Source: an uncultured Bacteroidales bacterium (GTDB taxonomy: Bacteria > Bacteroidota > Bacteroidia > Bacteroidales > Muribaculaceae). Taken from it: a stretch of DNA of 64,000 bases. How positions within the stretch are numbered: the stretch's first letter is position 1; each line of letters starts with the position of its first letter. The notes under the pieces are model-generated. The model ran no database searches. It was not told the DNA's origin and was given only the letters and a program-made list of their open reading frames with translations. This document shows positions 8,851 to 17,644 of the stretch, one piece after another. Both the position numbers and the translations under genes were made by a program. The stretch spans positions 27,927-91,926 of the forward strand of contig CASBHZ010000001.1 of the NCBI GenBank assembly GCA_949123685.1, written 5' to 3'.

Positions 8851-10638
8851 CTAATTAAGCACAGGTTTGAACTGGTGTTTCACACCCTCTACAACATTGA
8901 GCATATAATCTCCTAATTTCTCAGCCTCTCCTATAAGGTCCATAAAGAAGATACCCTCTTGATAATCATATTCCTTATTGTTGATGCTGAATATATTGCC
9001 ATCCCTCAATTTATTACGGAAATTATTAATCTCCCTCTCCTTGTTATAGGCGGCAACCACCTTCGAGCTTTCCGGAGTCTCCATTTCCTCAAGCAAACCG
9101 ATCATATTCTTCATGGCATCGTCAACCATATCATACATCTGATCGATCTCATGCATGACAGGCTCTGCAAAGACCACATGATTCTGCACCTTACGCTGCA
9201 ACGTCTTAGCAACATTGAAACATCCATCGGCAATGGATTCTATCTCGCTTATAATACGCAACATACCCGAAACCCTCATCTTACCTTCCGGACTCAAACG
9301 CCCTTCAGCAACCTTATTGAGATAGCTGCCGATTTCAATCTCCATCCTGTCCGAAATCTCCTCATATTTCTCCAGACGGCTATATATTTCGGTATATTTG
9401 TCATCCTTGGGATCAGTGTGTATAAGATCGCGAGCCATACCAAGCATCCTGTCGACACGCTGACCATATAGCACGATCTCCTTCTGCGCTTGGGTGATAT
9501 TGAGTTCCGATGCCGACAAGATGCCGCGTCCGATATATTTGAGCGTAAATTCCTCCTCTTCATCTTTATGACGCGTAGGCATAATCCAGCACACAATCTT
9601 CACATAGAGTTTAGTGAACCATATCATAACCAATAGATTGCAGGCATTGAAAACCGTCGGGAACATTGCCAGACCAAAAGCTATGCAGCTTTGAGCACGC
9701 GCTGTCAGCCCTCCTTTTTCCGTAAAAAGTGTGGTATCGCGCATTCCAGCCTCCTGCGCTTCACTGATATGAAGCGGATTAAGTCCGTCGCATGCACGGG
9801 TTATGTCTGCCACAAGCTCACAGAAAGGATGAAAAAGACAAAGAACTATCAACGAGCCAAGCACGTTGAACAGCACATGCCCCATAGCCGTCCTCCTGGC
9901 GGCAAGATTACCGCTCAACGAGGCAAGCACCGGAGTGATCGTGGTTCCTATATTACCACCGAGGATGATAGCACAGCCCAACGAAAAGGAAATCCACCCC
10001 TGCGAACACATGATCAACGTGATAGCAAACGTTGCCGCTGAACTCTGCGCAACCATTGTCACAATAATTCCTATGACGAAGAATATCAAGACAGAACCGA
10101 CACCAAGAGTCGTATAGTTGGTGAGGAACTCAAGCATCCCCGGGTTTTCCTGAAGATTGGGAACATATTTGCTTATAAGGTCAAGACCCATGAACAGGAA
10201 GCAGAAGCCTATCATGAACTCTCCGAAACTCTTATACCCGCTCTTTTTCATGAAAAGCATAGGCACGCCTATTGCCAAGAGAAGGATACTGTAATCGGAT
10301 ATACTGACTTCAAAAGAGAAAGCGGAAATTATCCAGGTAGTCGCCGTAGTGCCGACATTGGCACCGAAAATCACTGCCATGGATTGTTCAAGACTCATAA
10401 GTCCTGCATTCACGAAGCTAACGACCATCACTGTGGAAGCACTCGAACTTTGTATCAAAGCCGTAATCACTATGCCGGTCAACACCCCTGTCACCCTATT
10501 ACGGGTCATGGCGCCCAATATATTACGCAAGCGGTCGCCGGCAACTTTCTGAAGTCCTTCGCTCATAACCTTCATTCCATAAAGGAAAAGGCACACAGAA
10601 CCTAAGAGACTTATAAAATCAACAACTGTATAATTCAT
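8851..10638 (-). CDS. Na+/phosphate cotransporter family protein with PhoU-like tail
   Basis: The 595-residue protein has two copies of the Na/Pi-cotransporter repeat (QSSSAST-type motif in ALIQSSSASTVMVVSFVNAG near residue 65, and AQSSAATFAITLIM near 195, each followed by GANVGTT or GGNIGTT). Around ten membrane segments lie within the first 350 residues. The C-terminal 220 residues form a helical PhoU-like cytosolic domain. The family imports phosphate or a similar anion with sodium. A CAAATTTA element at 10665-10672 (TAAATTTG on the minus strand) is a possible -7 box. manC follows in the same direction. Confidence 0.9.
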   Translation of the reverse strand: MNYTVVDFISLLGSVCLFLYGMKVMSEGLQKVAGDRLRNILGAMTRNRVTGVLTGIVITALIQSSSASTVMVVSFVNAGLMSLEQSMAVIFGANVGTTATTWIISAFSFEVSISDYSILLLAIGVPMLFMKKSGYKSFGEFMIGFCFLFMGLDLISKYVPNLQENPGMLEFLTNYTTLGVGSVLIFFVIGIIVTMVAQSSAATFAITLIMCSQGWISFSLGCAIILGGNIGTTITPVLASLSGNLAARRTAMGHVLFNVLGSLIVLCLFHPFCELVADITRACDGLNPLHISEAQEAGMRDTTLFTEKGGLTARAQSCIAFGLAMFPTVFNACNLLVMIWFTKLYVKIVCWIMPTRHKDEEEEFTLKYIGRGILSASELNITQAQKEIVLYGQRVDRMLGMARDLIHTDPKDDKYTEIYSRLEKYEEISDRMEIEIGSYLNKVAEGRLSPEGKMRVSGMLRIISEIESIADGCFNVAKTLQRKVQNHVVFAEPVMHEIDQMYDMVDDAMKNMIGLLEEMETPESSKVVAAYNKEREINNFRNKLRDGNIFSINNKEYDYQEGIFFMDLIGEAEKLGDYMLNVVEGVKHQFKPVLN

Positions 10639-10814
10639 CTAAATTTCGAGGTTGTGAAATATTTCAAATTTATAACACACTCTTTTGTCTTGAGTCATTT
10701 ACGAATCCGGACAATGAAATTTCATTCAATCCACTTCGATTTTTGCAAAATTACGGAAATATTTCGATAATTTTATTAATTTTACTACCTAAATAATCGT
10801 TTTTTTTGACCGCT

Positions 10815-11408
10815 ATGGAAATATCTTACCTTTTCCCTTCTGATCCAGATTCAATTTCCGAAAAAGACATATGCCAGACAATGCCTTTTTCCACATTCAA
10901 CTCAAGCACTTTCCGCAACAGGCAGGTAACGGCTATCGTGGCAATGGCAAAAGACAGGGCAATCGGACGGGACGGCTCCCTTCCCTGGAAACTCCCTGAG
11001 GATATGGCACATTTCAAACTCACAACCATGGGACACCCGATCATCATGGGCAGGAAAACATGGGAATCACTCCCCAAGAGTCCGCTTCCCGGAAGACGGA
11101 ACATAGTGATCTCCAGGAATGAAGAGTATGACGCGGAAGGAGCTGAAACGTTCTCATCTGTAGAAGATGCAATAGCTGCATGCCCTACAACTGAAACACC
11201 GATAATAATAGGGGGATCGCAACTTTATAATTCAGCACTCCCCTATTGCACCAAAATAATAGTCACGGAAATAGGCACAACGATACCCGATGCGGACACA
11301 CATTTCCCGGAACTCTCGGAAAAAGAGTGGGAAACGAGTGACGTTTCAGAAAAGTTTAAATCCAAGTCCGGACTCACATACCGGTTCATAACATATTGCA
11401 GGAAATGA
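10815..11408 (+). CDS. folA: Dihydrofolate reductase
   Basis: The enzyme reduces dihydrofolate to tetrahydrofolate with NADPH. Family motifs are AIVAMAKDRAIGRDGSLPWKLPEDM, where the substrate-site Glu/Asp follows LP, then PIIMGRKTWESLP and IIIGGSQLYNSAL. The conserved core begins about 37 residues after the first in-frame ATG (10815), so the protein has an unusual N-terminal extension. The ATG at 10881 would shorten it to 15 residues before the core and may be the true start. The stop overlaps the start of the next gene in an ATGA arrangement (11405-11408), implying translational coupling. Confidence 0.92.
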   Translation: MEISYLFPSDPDSISEKDICQTMPFSTFNSSTFRNRQVTAIVAMAKDRAIGRDGSLPWKLPEDMAHFKLTTMGHPIIMGRKTWESLPKSPLPGRRNIVISRNEEYDAEGAETFSSVEDAIAACPTTETPIIIGGSQLYNSALPYCTKIIVTEIGTTIPDADTHFPELSEKEWETSDVSEKFKSKSGLTYRFITYCRK

Positions 11409-12652
11409 AAATAGCCTTGGTCTGCAAATCAGACACAGCCGGAGGGGCTGCAGTGGTTACGTTCAGGCTGATGAATGCCTTGCGTCATGCCGGTCATGAC
11501 GCGAGGATGATAGTGGTTAAAAAAAACAGTGATTCCCCTTGGGTCATAGAGGCGGCAACAAACCGTAGGTCAAATATACCTTTCATCATCGAACGTCTGA
11601 AAATATTCATTGCTAACGGTTTAAACCGTTCTACACTTTTTCAAATAGATACCGCTTCCGATGGTTTGCCGATACATAAGCTCGGCTTTGTCAAAGATGC
11701 CGACGTTATCTGTCTGAACTGGGTCAACCAAGGGATGCTCTCGTTAAAGGGAATACACAAGTTATCCCTCCTCGGCAAACCAATAGTATGGACGATGCAC
11801 GACATGTGGAACATGACCGGAATATGCCACCACGCCGGATACTGCAATGCATTCCTCAGTCCGGACGGAGAATGCGGAAAGTGCCCTTTGCTCAAAGCCA
11901 AAGCTTCGAAAAACGACATTTCCCATAAGACGTGGCTACGCAAAAGAAAGCTGTATGACACGTCAAAGATACATTTTGTTGCGGTAAGCAATTGGCTTGC
12001 AAAAGCCGCACGAAATTCGGGACTCATGAAAGACGCGGACATCTCCGTCATCCCCAATGCATTCCCGATTACAAACACCGATTCCGCAACAAAAGCCAAC
12101 CGGGACGTTATCAGGATTATCTTTGGAGCCGCCCGCATTGATGACCCCATCAAGGGGCATCCGACTTTGATAGAAGCCACCAAAATACTTGCAGACAGAT
12201 ATCCGGAAGATGCCAAGAAATTGGAATTAGTCACCTTCGGCAATCTAAAAGATGCCGAATCTTTAAATGGTATTGCGATATCCCACACTCATCTCGGACG
12301 CATATCCCCTCAGGAAATACGCGCGGTATATGACTCAGGTTCCGTTGTCGTCTCCACATCCGAATGGGAAACCCTTCCGGGCACACTGATTGAAGGACAG
12401 GCATGGGGGTGCGTGCCTGTGGCATTCGACCATGGCGGGCAGCCTGACATTATTGACCACCTTCATACCGGATATTTAGCCCCATGGAGCGATAATCCAA
12501 AAGAAAATGCCCTCCGCATTGCGGAAGGCATCATATGGGGAGTTAAAAACAGAGTGCGAATTGCAAATCTGATGAGAGAGTCTGTAATCGAAAAATTCGC
12601 TGAAGACTCTGTAGCAACCAAATATATAAACCTTTTTAAGCGTCTATGTTAG
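11405..12652 (+). CDS. Glycosyltransferase family 4 (GT-B fold)
   Basis: The 415-residue protein starts with MKIALVCKSDTAGGAAVV, the nucleotide-sugar-transferase N-lobe of wcaC-like enzymes, followed by WTMHDMWNMTGICHHAGYC. The C-lobe has the GT4 donor-site region around VVSTSEWETLPGTLIEGQAWG and the DIIDHLHTGYLAPWSD segment. The exact sugar and acceptor cannot be inferred; a role in surface polysaccharide is likely. Cysteines at CHHAGYC, ECGKC and nearby could bind zinc. The ATG at 11405 overlaps the folA stop. The 3' end overlaps the convergent gyrB gene by 17 bases. Confidence 0.88.
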   Translation: MKIALVCKSDTAGGAAVVTFRLMNALRHAGHDARMIVVKKNSDSPWVIEAATNRRSNIPFIIERLKIFIANGLNRSTLFQIDTASDGLPIHKLGFVKDADVICLNWVNQGMLSLKGIHKLSLLGKPIVWTMHDMWNMTGICHHAGYCNAFLSPDGECGKCPLLKAKASKNDISHKTWLRKRKLYDTSKIHFVAVSNWLAKAARNSGLMKDADISVIPNAFPITNTDSATKANRDVIRIIFGAARIDDPIKGHPTLIEATKILADRYPEDAKKLELVTFGNLKDAESLNGIAISHTHLGRISPQEIRAVYDSGSVVVSTSEWETLPGTLIEGQAWGCVPVAFDHGGQPDIIDHLHTGYLAPWSDNPKENALRIAEGIIWGVKNRVRIANLMRESVIEKFAEDSVATKYINLFKRLC

Positions 12653-14594
12653 CATAGGTAGCGTGTGCCTCAATGAAATCGCGGCGTGGAGCCACCTCTT
12701 CTCCCATCAATACGGAGAATGTGCGGTCTGCCTCCGCTGCATTTGTCAGAGTCACCTGCTTGAGCATACGGTTTTCCGGATCCATCGTTGTCTCCCAAAG
12801 CTGCTCGGGATTCATTTCACCAAGACCCTTATAGCGCTGAAGAACCAGACGGTTTCTCTCTCCATTGCATTTATCGTCTACAAAGCGCTGCACCTGCTGG
12901 TCTGTCCAACAATACTCCTCTACATTCTTCTTCCCTTTGAGAGTGCACTTATAAAGCGGAGGAGTAGCTATATAGAGATAGCCATTGTCGATAATCGGAC
13001 GCATACGGCGATAGAAGAAGGTCATCAGGAGCGTGGCGATATGTGCTCCGTCGACATCCGCATCGGTCATGATCACTATCTTATGATAACGAAGTTTTGA
13101 CATATTAGGAGCCTTGGAATCTTCCTCCGTGCCTATAGTAACGCCGAGAGCCTTGTATATATTCACAATCTCATCGGAGTTAAGCACCTTATGTTCCATT
13201 GCCTTCTCCACATTAAGTATCTTACCGCGCAGTGGAAGGATTGCCTGGAACCTCGGATTGCGTCCCTGCTTTGCAGATCCGCCTGCCGAGTCTCCCTCGA
13301 CGAGGAAAAGCTCACATTCCATCGCATCACGACTCTTACATGGTGCCAATTTACCGGGCAACCCGGCTCCCGAAAGCGGGCTCTTGCTTTGCACGCGCAT
13401 CCTTGCGCTATAGGCTGCATGACGTGCCTGAGCTGCAAGCACAACCTTATTCACGATAGACTTAGCCTGAGCCGGATGTTCTTCAAGATAATAACGCAAA
13501 GCCTCGCTTACCGCACTCTGCACCACGCCTCCAACTTCATTATTTCCCAGTTTAGTCTTTGTCTGACCCTCGAACTGCGGCTCGGCAACCTTGACTGAGA
13601 TCACAGCCGTCAAACCGTCCCTAAAGTCTTCTTTAGAGAGTTCTATCTTTAATTTTTCAAGAAGATGGTTGTCATCGGCATATTTCTTAAGCGTGGTGGT
13701 AAGACCGCGACGGAAACCCGTGAGATGCGTTCCGCCCTCTATCGTGTTGATATTGTTGACATAAGAATAGATATTCTCATTGAAGTCGGTATTATATGTC
13801 ATAGCCACCTCTATAGGGACACCGCCACGCTCAGTGCAGAGGTGGATAATATCTTCAATCAGTGGCTCCTTACCTTCATCAATATATTTCACAAACTCTT
13901 TAAGTCCCTCCGCGCTGTGGAAAACATCACGTTTGGGATTACCCTCCTCATCCCGCACACGCTCATCAGTAAGCGTCAAGGTTATTCCGGCATTAAGGAA
14001 GGCGAGGTCCCTCAATCTGTTGGCAAGGGTCTCATAATCGTAAATCGTCTCGCTGAAGATTGCAGAATCCGGGTGGAACAAGATAGTTGTTCCTGTATGA
14101 TCTGTTTCAGAAATCACCTTAAGGTCGCAGGTAGGCTTGCCGAAAGCATATTCCTGCATATGCACCTTACCGTCACGGTGAATCTCGGCACGCAGATAAT
14201 CCGATAGGGCGTTAACACAGCTGACACCGACGCCATGAAGACCTCCGGACACCTTATATGAGCCTTTATCGAACTTTCCACCTGCATGAAGCACGGTCAA
14301 CACCACTTCCAATGCCGGCTTATGCATTTTCTCATGCATATCCACAGGAATGCCTCGACCATTATCCACAACCTTGATGGAATTATCTTCAAGAATTGTC
14401 ACTTCTATATGGCTGGCAAAACCGGCGAGAGCCTCGTCGATAGAGTTGTCCACCACCTCATAAACCAGATGATGCAAGCCGCGCACACCAGTGTCACCGA
14501 TATACATCGACGGACGCTTGCGCACCGCTTCCAGTCCTTCAAGCACCTGAATATTATCCGCTTGATATCTTTTCTCTTCTTCTTCTGTTGCCAT
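12636..14594 (-). CDS. gyrB: DNA gyrase subunit B
   Basis: The ATPase subunit of DNA gyrase introduces negative supercoils together with GyrA. The 652-residue length is normal for the Bacteroidota form. The GHKL ATPase domain has VVDNSIDEALAG and the VDNGRGIPV and GGLHGVGVS loops. The transducer domain has QTKTKLGN. The TOPRIM domain has LVEGDSAGGSAKQGR and MTDADVDGAHI, and the C-terminus has RYKGLGEMNPEQLWETTM. The start is an ATG at 14594. A TAAATTTG -7 box is visible on the minus strand at 14631-14638. A strong terminator separates it from fabF upstream. Confidence 0.98.
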   Translation of the reverse strand: MATEEEEKRYQADNIQVLEGLEAVRKRPSMYIGDTGVRGLHHLVYEVVDNSIDEALAGFASHIEVTILEDNSIKVVDNGRGIPVDMHEKMHKPALEVVLTVLHAGGKFDKGSYKVSGGLHGVGVSCVNALSDYLRAEIHRDGKVHMQEYAFGKPTCDLKVISETDHTGTTILFHPDSAIFSETIYDYETLANRLRDLAFLNAGITLTLTDERVRDEEGNPKRDVFHSAEGLKEFVKYIDEGKEPLIEDIIHLCTERGGVPIEVAMTYNTDFNENIYSYVNNINTIEGGTHLTGFRRGLTTTLKKYADDNHLLEKLKIELSKEDFRDGLTAVISVKVAEPQFEGQTKTKLGNNEVGGVVQSAVSEALRYYLEEHPAQAKSIVNKVVLAAQARHAAYSARMRVQSKSPLSGAGLPGKLAPCKSRDAMECELFLVEGDSAGGSAKQGRNPRFQAILPLRGKILNVEKAMEHKVLNSDEIVNIYKALGVTIGTEEDSKAPNMSKLRYHKIVIMTDADVDGAHIATLLMTFFYRRMRPIIDNGYLYIATPPLYKCTLKGKKNVEEYCWTDQQVQRFVDDKCNGERNRLVLQRYKGLGEMNPEQLWETTMDPENRMLKQVTLTNAAEADRTFSVLMGEEVAPRRDFIEAHATYANIDA

Positions 14595-14707
14595 ATTCTG
14601 GAGTATCTTTGTCAGTCTTGTTTAAACATACAAATTTAATAAAAAAAACTGACATTTCACATCACTTTTCATTCAAATCACACGCAGGAAACACTAATGC
14701 CCACGCT

Positions 14708-14755
14708 ATAAAACAATGAAACCACCCTTGAAAAAGGATGGTTTCATTGTTTTAT
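14708..14755 (-). terminator. Terminator after fabF
   Basis: Twenty-two-base arms with one mismatch (14708-14729 and 14734-14755) enclose a four-base loop. The stem itself ends in a T-rich segment on the minus strand. It lies 30 bases after the fabF stop. Confidence 0.8.
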
Positions 14756-14784
14756 AAAAATCGCACTGCGCTTACAGCGACATA

Positions 14785-16050
14785 TCAATCTTTATATTTA
14801 GTAAGGATCACCGATGCGTTATGACCACCGAAGCCGAACGTGTTAGAAAGAACAGTGTTCAGTTCGCGAGGCTGCGCCTGGTTGAATGTGAAATTGAGAT
14901 TATAGTCAATTTCCGGATCATCGTCCCCGTCCTCATGATTGATTGTAGGAGGCACTATATTATCATTGAGAGCCTTAACACTAAGAAGGGCCTCAAGAGC
15001 ACCTGCCGCGCCAAGAAGATGACCTGTCATAGACTTGGTGGAGCTAAGATTCATCTTATAGGCATGATCACCAAACACCTTCTGGATAGCTTTTACCTCG
15101 CCACGGTCGCCCACGGGAGTTGAAGTTCCATGCATGTTGATGTAATCAATGTCTTCAGGCTTCATGCCGGCATCTTTCAATGCATTTTCCATGCCTATCA
15201 CGGCACCCAATCCTTCGGGATGAGTAGCTGTGATATGATAAGCATCGGCACTGATACCACCGCCTGCCACTTCAGCATAGATATGCGCTCCGCGTGCTTT
15301 TGCATGCTCAAGCTCTTCGAGCACAAGCGCAGCCGCACCTTCTCCGATTACGAATCCGTCGCGGGAACCGCTGAAAGGACGAGATGCTTTCTCACATTCA
15401 TCATTGCGGGTGGAGAGCGCCTTCATTGAGTTGAAACCGCCCACACCTGCCGGGAATACCGCAGCTTCGGCACCACCGGTAACGATTGCGTCTGCCATGC
15501 CCAGACGGATATAGTTGTATGCATCAATAAGGGCATGATTCGAAGAAGCACAAGCCGAAACCGTCGCAAAGTTCGGTCCGCGGAATCCATGGTCAATCGA
15601 AATATGACCGGCTGCAATGTCTGCGATCATCTTCGGAATGAAGAAGGGATTGTACTTAGGTCCCTGCTCCTCGCCATGAATTGCAAAATAGCCTGCCTCC
15701 TCTTCGAAAGTATGGAGACCGCCGATACCTGCCGCGAAAATCACGCCGACACGGTTCTTATCGACTCCCTCGCTATCAAGACCGGCATCCGCAATAGCCT
15801 CGTCTGCCGCCTTAAGCCCATACATCGCGTAAAGGTCAAGCTGACGCGCTTTCTTGCGGTCGAAATGTGCGGCAGGATCGAAATCCTTAACTTCACATGC
15901 GAACTGAGTCTTGAATTTGCTTGCGTCGAAGTGTGTAATCGGGGCGGCTCCGCTCTTACCAGCCTTGGCATTCTCCCAAGTAGTGGCTACGTCGTTGCCA
16001 ATCGGAGTCAAAGCTCCGAGTCCCGTTATTACAACTCTCTTTAATTCCAT
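14785..16050 (-). CDS. fabF: Beta-ketoacyl-ACP synthase II
   Basis: The condensing enzyme extends acyl-ACP with malonyl-ACP in type II fatty acid synthesis. The 421-residue protein shows the KAS Cys-His-His triad: the cysteine in TVSACASSNHAL, a histidine in NMHGTSTPVGD and a histidine in SMTGHLLGAAGALE. The N-terminus RVVITGLGALTPIGND and the C-terminal NTFGFGGHNAS are typical of FabF. It follows acpP with a 9-base gap, so fabF and acpP form an operon. Confidence 0.97.
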   Translation of the reverse strand: MELKRVVITGLGALTPIGNDVATTWENAKAGKSGAAPITHFDASKFKTQFACEVKDFDPAAHFDRKKARQLDLYAMYGLKAADEAIADAGLDSEGVDKNRVGVIFAAGIGGLHTFEEEAGYFAIHGEEQGPKYNPFFIPKMIADIAAGHISIDHGFRGPNFATVSACASSNHALIDAYNYIRLGMADAIVTGGAEAAVFPAGVGGFNSMKALSTRNDECEKASRPFSGSRDGFVIGEGAAALVLEELEHAKARGAHIYAEVAGGGISADAYHITATHPEGLGAVIGMENALKDAGMKPEDIDYINMHGTSTPVGDRGEVKAIQKVFGDHAYKMNLSSTKSMTGHLLGAAGALEALLSVKALNDNIVPPTINHEDGDDDPEIDYNLNFTFNQAQPRELNTVLSNTFGFGGHNASVILTKYKD

Positions 16051-16059
16051 GAAACTTGA

Positions 16060-16296
16060 TTATTTGCTGTGTTCCTCGATATAGCTGATGGCGTCGCCAA
16101 CAGTCGAGATCTTCTCTGCCTCTGCGTCAGGAATAGTAATGTCAAATTCTTTCTCGAACTCCATGATAAGCTCAACGGTGTCGAGCGAGTCTGCGCCGAG
16201 ATCCTTGCTGAATTCAGCTGTAGGTGTTACTTCATTCTCATCTACTGTGAGTTTATCTACAATGATCTCCTTTACTCTTTTTTCAATGTCTGACAT
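16060..16296 (-). CDS. acpP: Acyl carrier protein
   Basis: This 78-residue acidic protein carries fatty acyl chains on phosphopantetheine attached to the serine in [15 protein letters not shown]. Its length and the flanking helices are standard for AcpP. It is the first gene of an acpP-fabF operon. A TTACTTTG sequence about 60 bases upstream could be a -7 box, but the -33 box is unclear. A heptad-repeat hairpin element lies further upstream (16428-16568). Confidence 0.97.
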   Translation of the reverse strand: MSDIEKRVKEIIVDKLTVDENEVTPTAEFSKDLGADSLDTVELIMEFEKEFDITIPDAEAEKISTVGDAISYIEEHSK

Positions 16297-16427
16297 ATCA
16301 ATAAGATTTTAGATGTTAATAGTTTTTCTTATTTTTCTTTGTTTCAGAGTGCAAAGTAAATCAAAATATTTCAATTATGGAAATTTTTCATTAAAATGTG
16401 CACAAATTTTTTATTTATGTGCATGAG

Positions 16428-16568
16428 TTTAGGCGTTAGGTTTTAGGCATTAGGCTTTAGATACCGATACCGATACCGAAAATACAAAATATTATGAAAA
16501 AGGTTAGGCTTCAGGCTTTAGATGCTCCATCCGAAGCACCTAACGCCTAAAGCCTAACACCTAAAGCC
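16428..16568. repeat. TTAGGNN heptad hairpin element, copy 1
   Basis: The left arm (16428-16460) is five degenerate heptads of the type TTTAGGC/GTTAGGT. The right arm (16537-16568) is its inverted complement (CACCTAACGCCTAAAGCC and onward), pairing at about 24 of 27 positions by eye. A third partial copy in left orientation lies at 16501-16522. Between them, ACCGAT is repeated three times (about 16463-16480). The right arm begins about 22 bases past the korB stop codon. Confidence 0.8.
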
Positions 16569-16589
16569 TTTTATAATGCCTTTTATAAC

Positions 16590-17615
16590 CTATACGATCT
16601 CCCAGCTTTCGCAGGTTTTAAGAATCATGTCGCGGAGAGAAGCAAAACCTTTCTTCTCTTTAACCTCAGCTACCTGACGCTCAACTTCCGCCTCATAGCT
16701 TGGTGCTTGATAATCACGGATTACGCCGAGTGCCACCGGGAGTTCATGACCGTCCATCATGGCGAGCTGCTGCTGCAGGAAGTTTTGCTCGCAATGGGCA
16801 TCGTGCACAAGCACGTCGTCAAGCGTATAGCCGCCTTCCCCGATGGTTACAGCTTTCAATCCGAAACCTTCCTGAACAAGACCTTTGTCCATGTTCTTTC
16901 CGAAAATCATCTTTTCGCCATGGCGCAGAAGGATCGTGTGGTCAGCCCTCTGATCTTTATCCGTGAAATAAGAATGGATACCGTTGTTGAAAATCACACA
17001 ATTCTGAAGCACCTCCACAACTGCAGCTCCCTTATGGCGTGCCGCAGCAACCATGCAGTCTCTTGTTATGTCAAGTGTTATGTCTATACCTCGGGCAAAG
17101 AAATTGCCTCTGGCACCGAAACACAGCTCTGCAGGAATGAAAGGATCCTCAACCGTTCCGTAAGGACTTGATTTGGTGACCGCACCACGATCCGAAGTCG
17201 GTGAATACTGACCTTTGGTCAATCCGTATATCTTGTTATTGAACAAAAGTATGTTGATATCCACATTACGGCGGACGGCATGGATGAAATGGTTGCCACC
17301 GATAGCAAGTCCGTCACCGTCACCGGAAATCTGCCACACTGTAAGTTCCGGATTAGCAGTCTTTACGCCTGTTGCAATAGCCGCTGCGCGTCCGTGAATC
17401 GTGTGCATGCCATATGTGTTCATATAGTAAGGCAGGCGCGAAGAACAGCCTATACCCGAAATGACAGCTGTATCCTTAGGTGCAACCCCTACCACCGCCA
17501 TAGCCTTGTGGAGAACATTAAGGATTGCGTGATCGCCACAACCGGGGCACCAGCGGGCGTTCTGACTGTTCTTATAATCGGCGGGCGTATAGCCCGTTGT
17601 CTTTGTCTCTTCCAT
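16590..17615 (-). CDS. korB: 2-oxoacid:ferredoxin oxidoreductase, beta subunit
   Basis: The thiamine-diphosphate-binding subunit of 2-oxoglutarate (or related 2-oxoacid) synthase, 341 residues. The cluster-ligand and TPP motifs are visible: WCPGCGDHAILN near the N-terminus, the GIGCSSR cysteine, and the GDGDGLAIGGNH metal/TPP loop followed by NNKIYGLTKGQ. With KorA it converts 2-oxoacid, CoA and ferredoxin to acyl-CoA, CO2 and reduced ferredoxin, or the reverse under anaerobiosis. It is 29 bases downstream of korA and clearly in the same operon. Its TAG stop is followed by the heptad hairpin element. Confidence 0.93.
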   Translation of the reverse strand: MEETKTTGYTPADYKNSQNARWCPGCGDHAILNVLHKAMAVVGVAPKDTAVISGIGCSSRLPYYMNTYGMHTIHGRAAAIATGVKTANPELTVWQISGDGDGLAIGGNHFIHAVRRNVDINILLFNNKIYGLTKGQYSPTSDRGAVTKSSPYGTVEDPFIPAELCFGARGNFFARGIDITLDITRDCMVAAARHKGAAVVEVLQNCVIFNNGIHSYFTDKDQRADHTILLRHGEKMIFGKNMDKGLVQEGFGLKAVTIGEGGYTLDDVLVHDAHCEQNFLQQQLAMMDGHELPVALGVIRDYQAPSYEAEVERQVAEVKEKKGFASLRDMILKTCESWEIV

Positions 17616-17644
17616 TTTTGAGATGAGTTTGATAGGGTTATACG

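Noticed and set aside
16428..16568. Eukaryotic telomere contamination (TTAGGC-like repeats)
   Set aside because: The repeats are degenerate, short, inverted and recur at three sites within bacterial operons.
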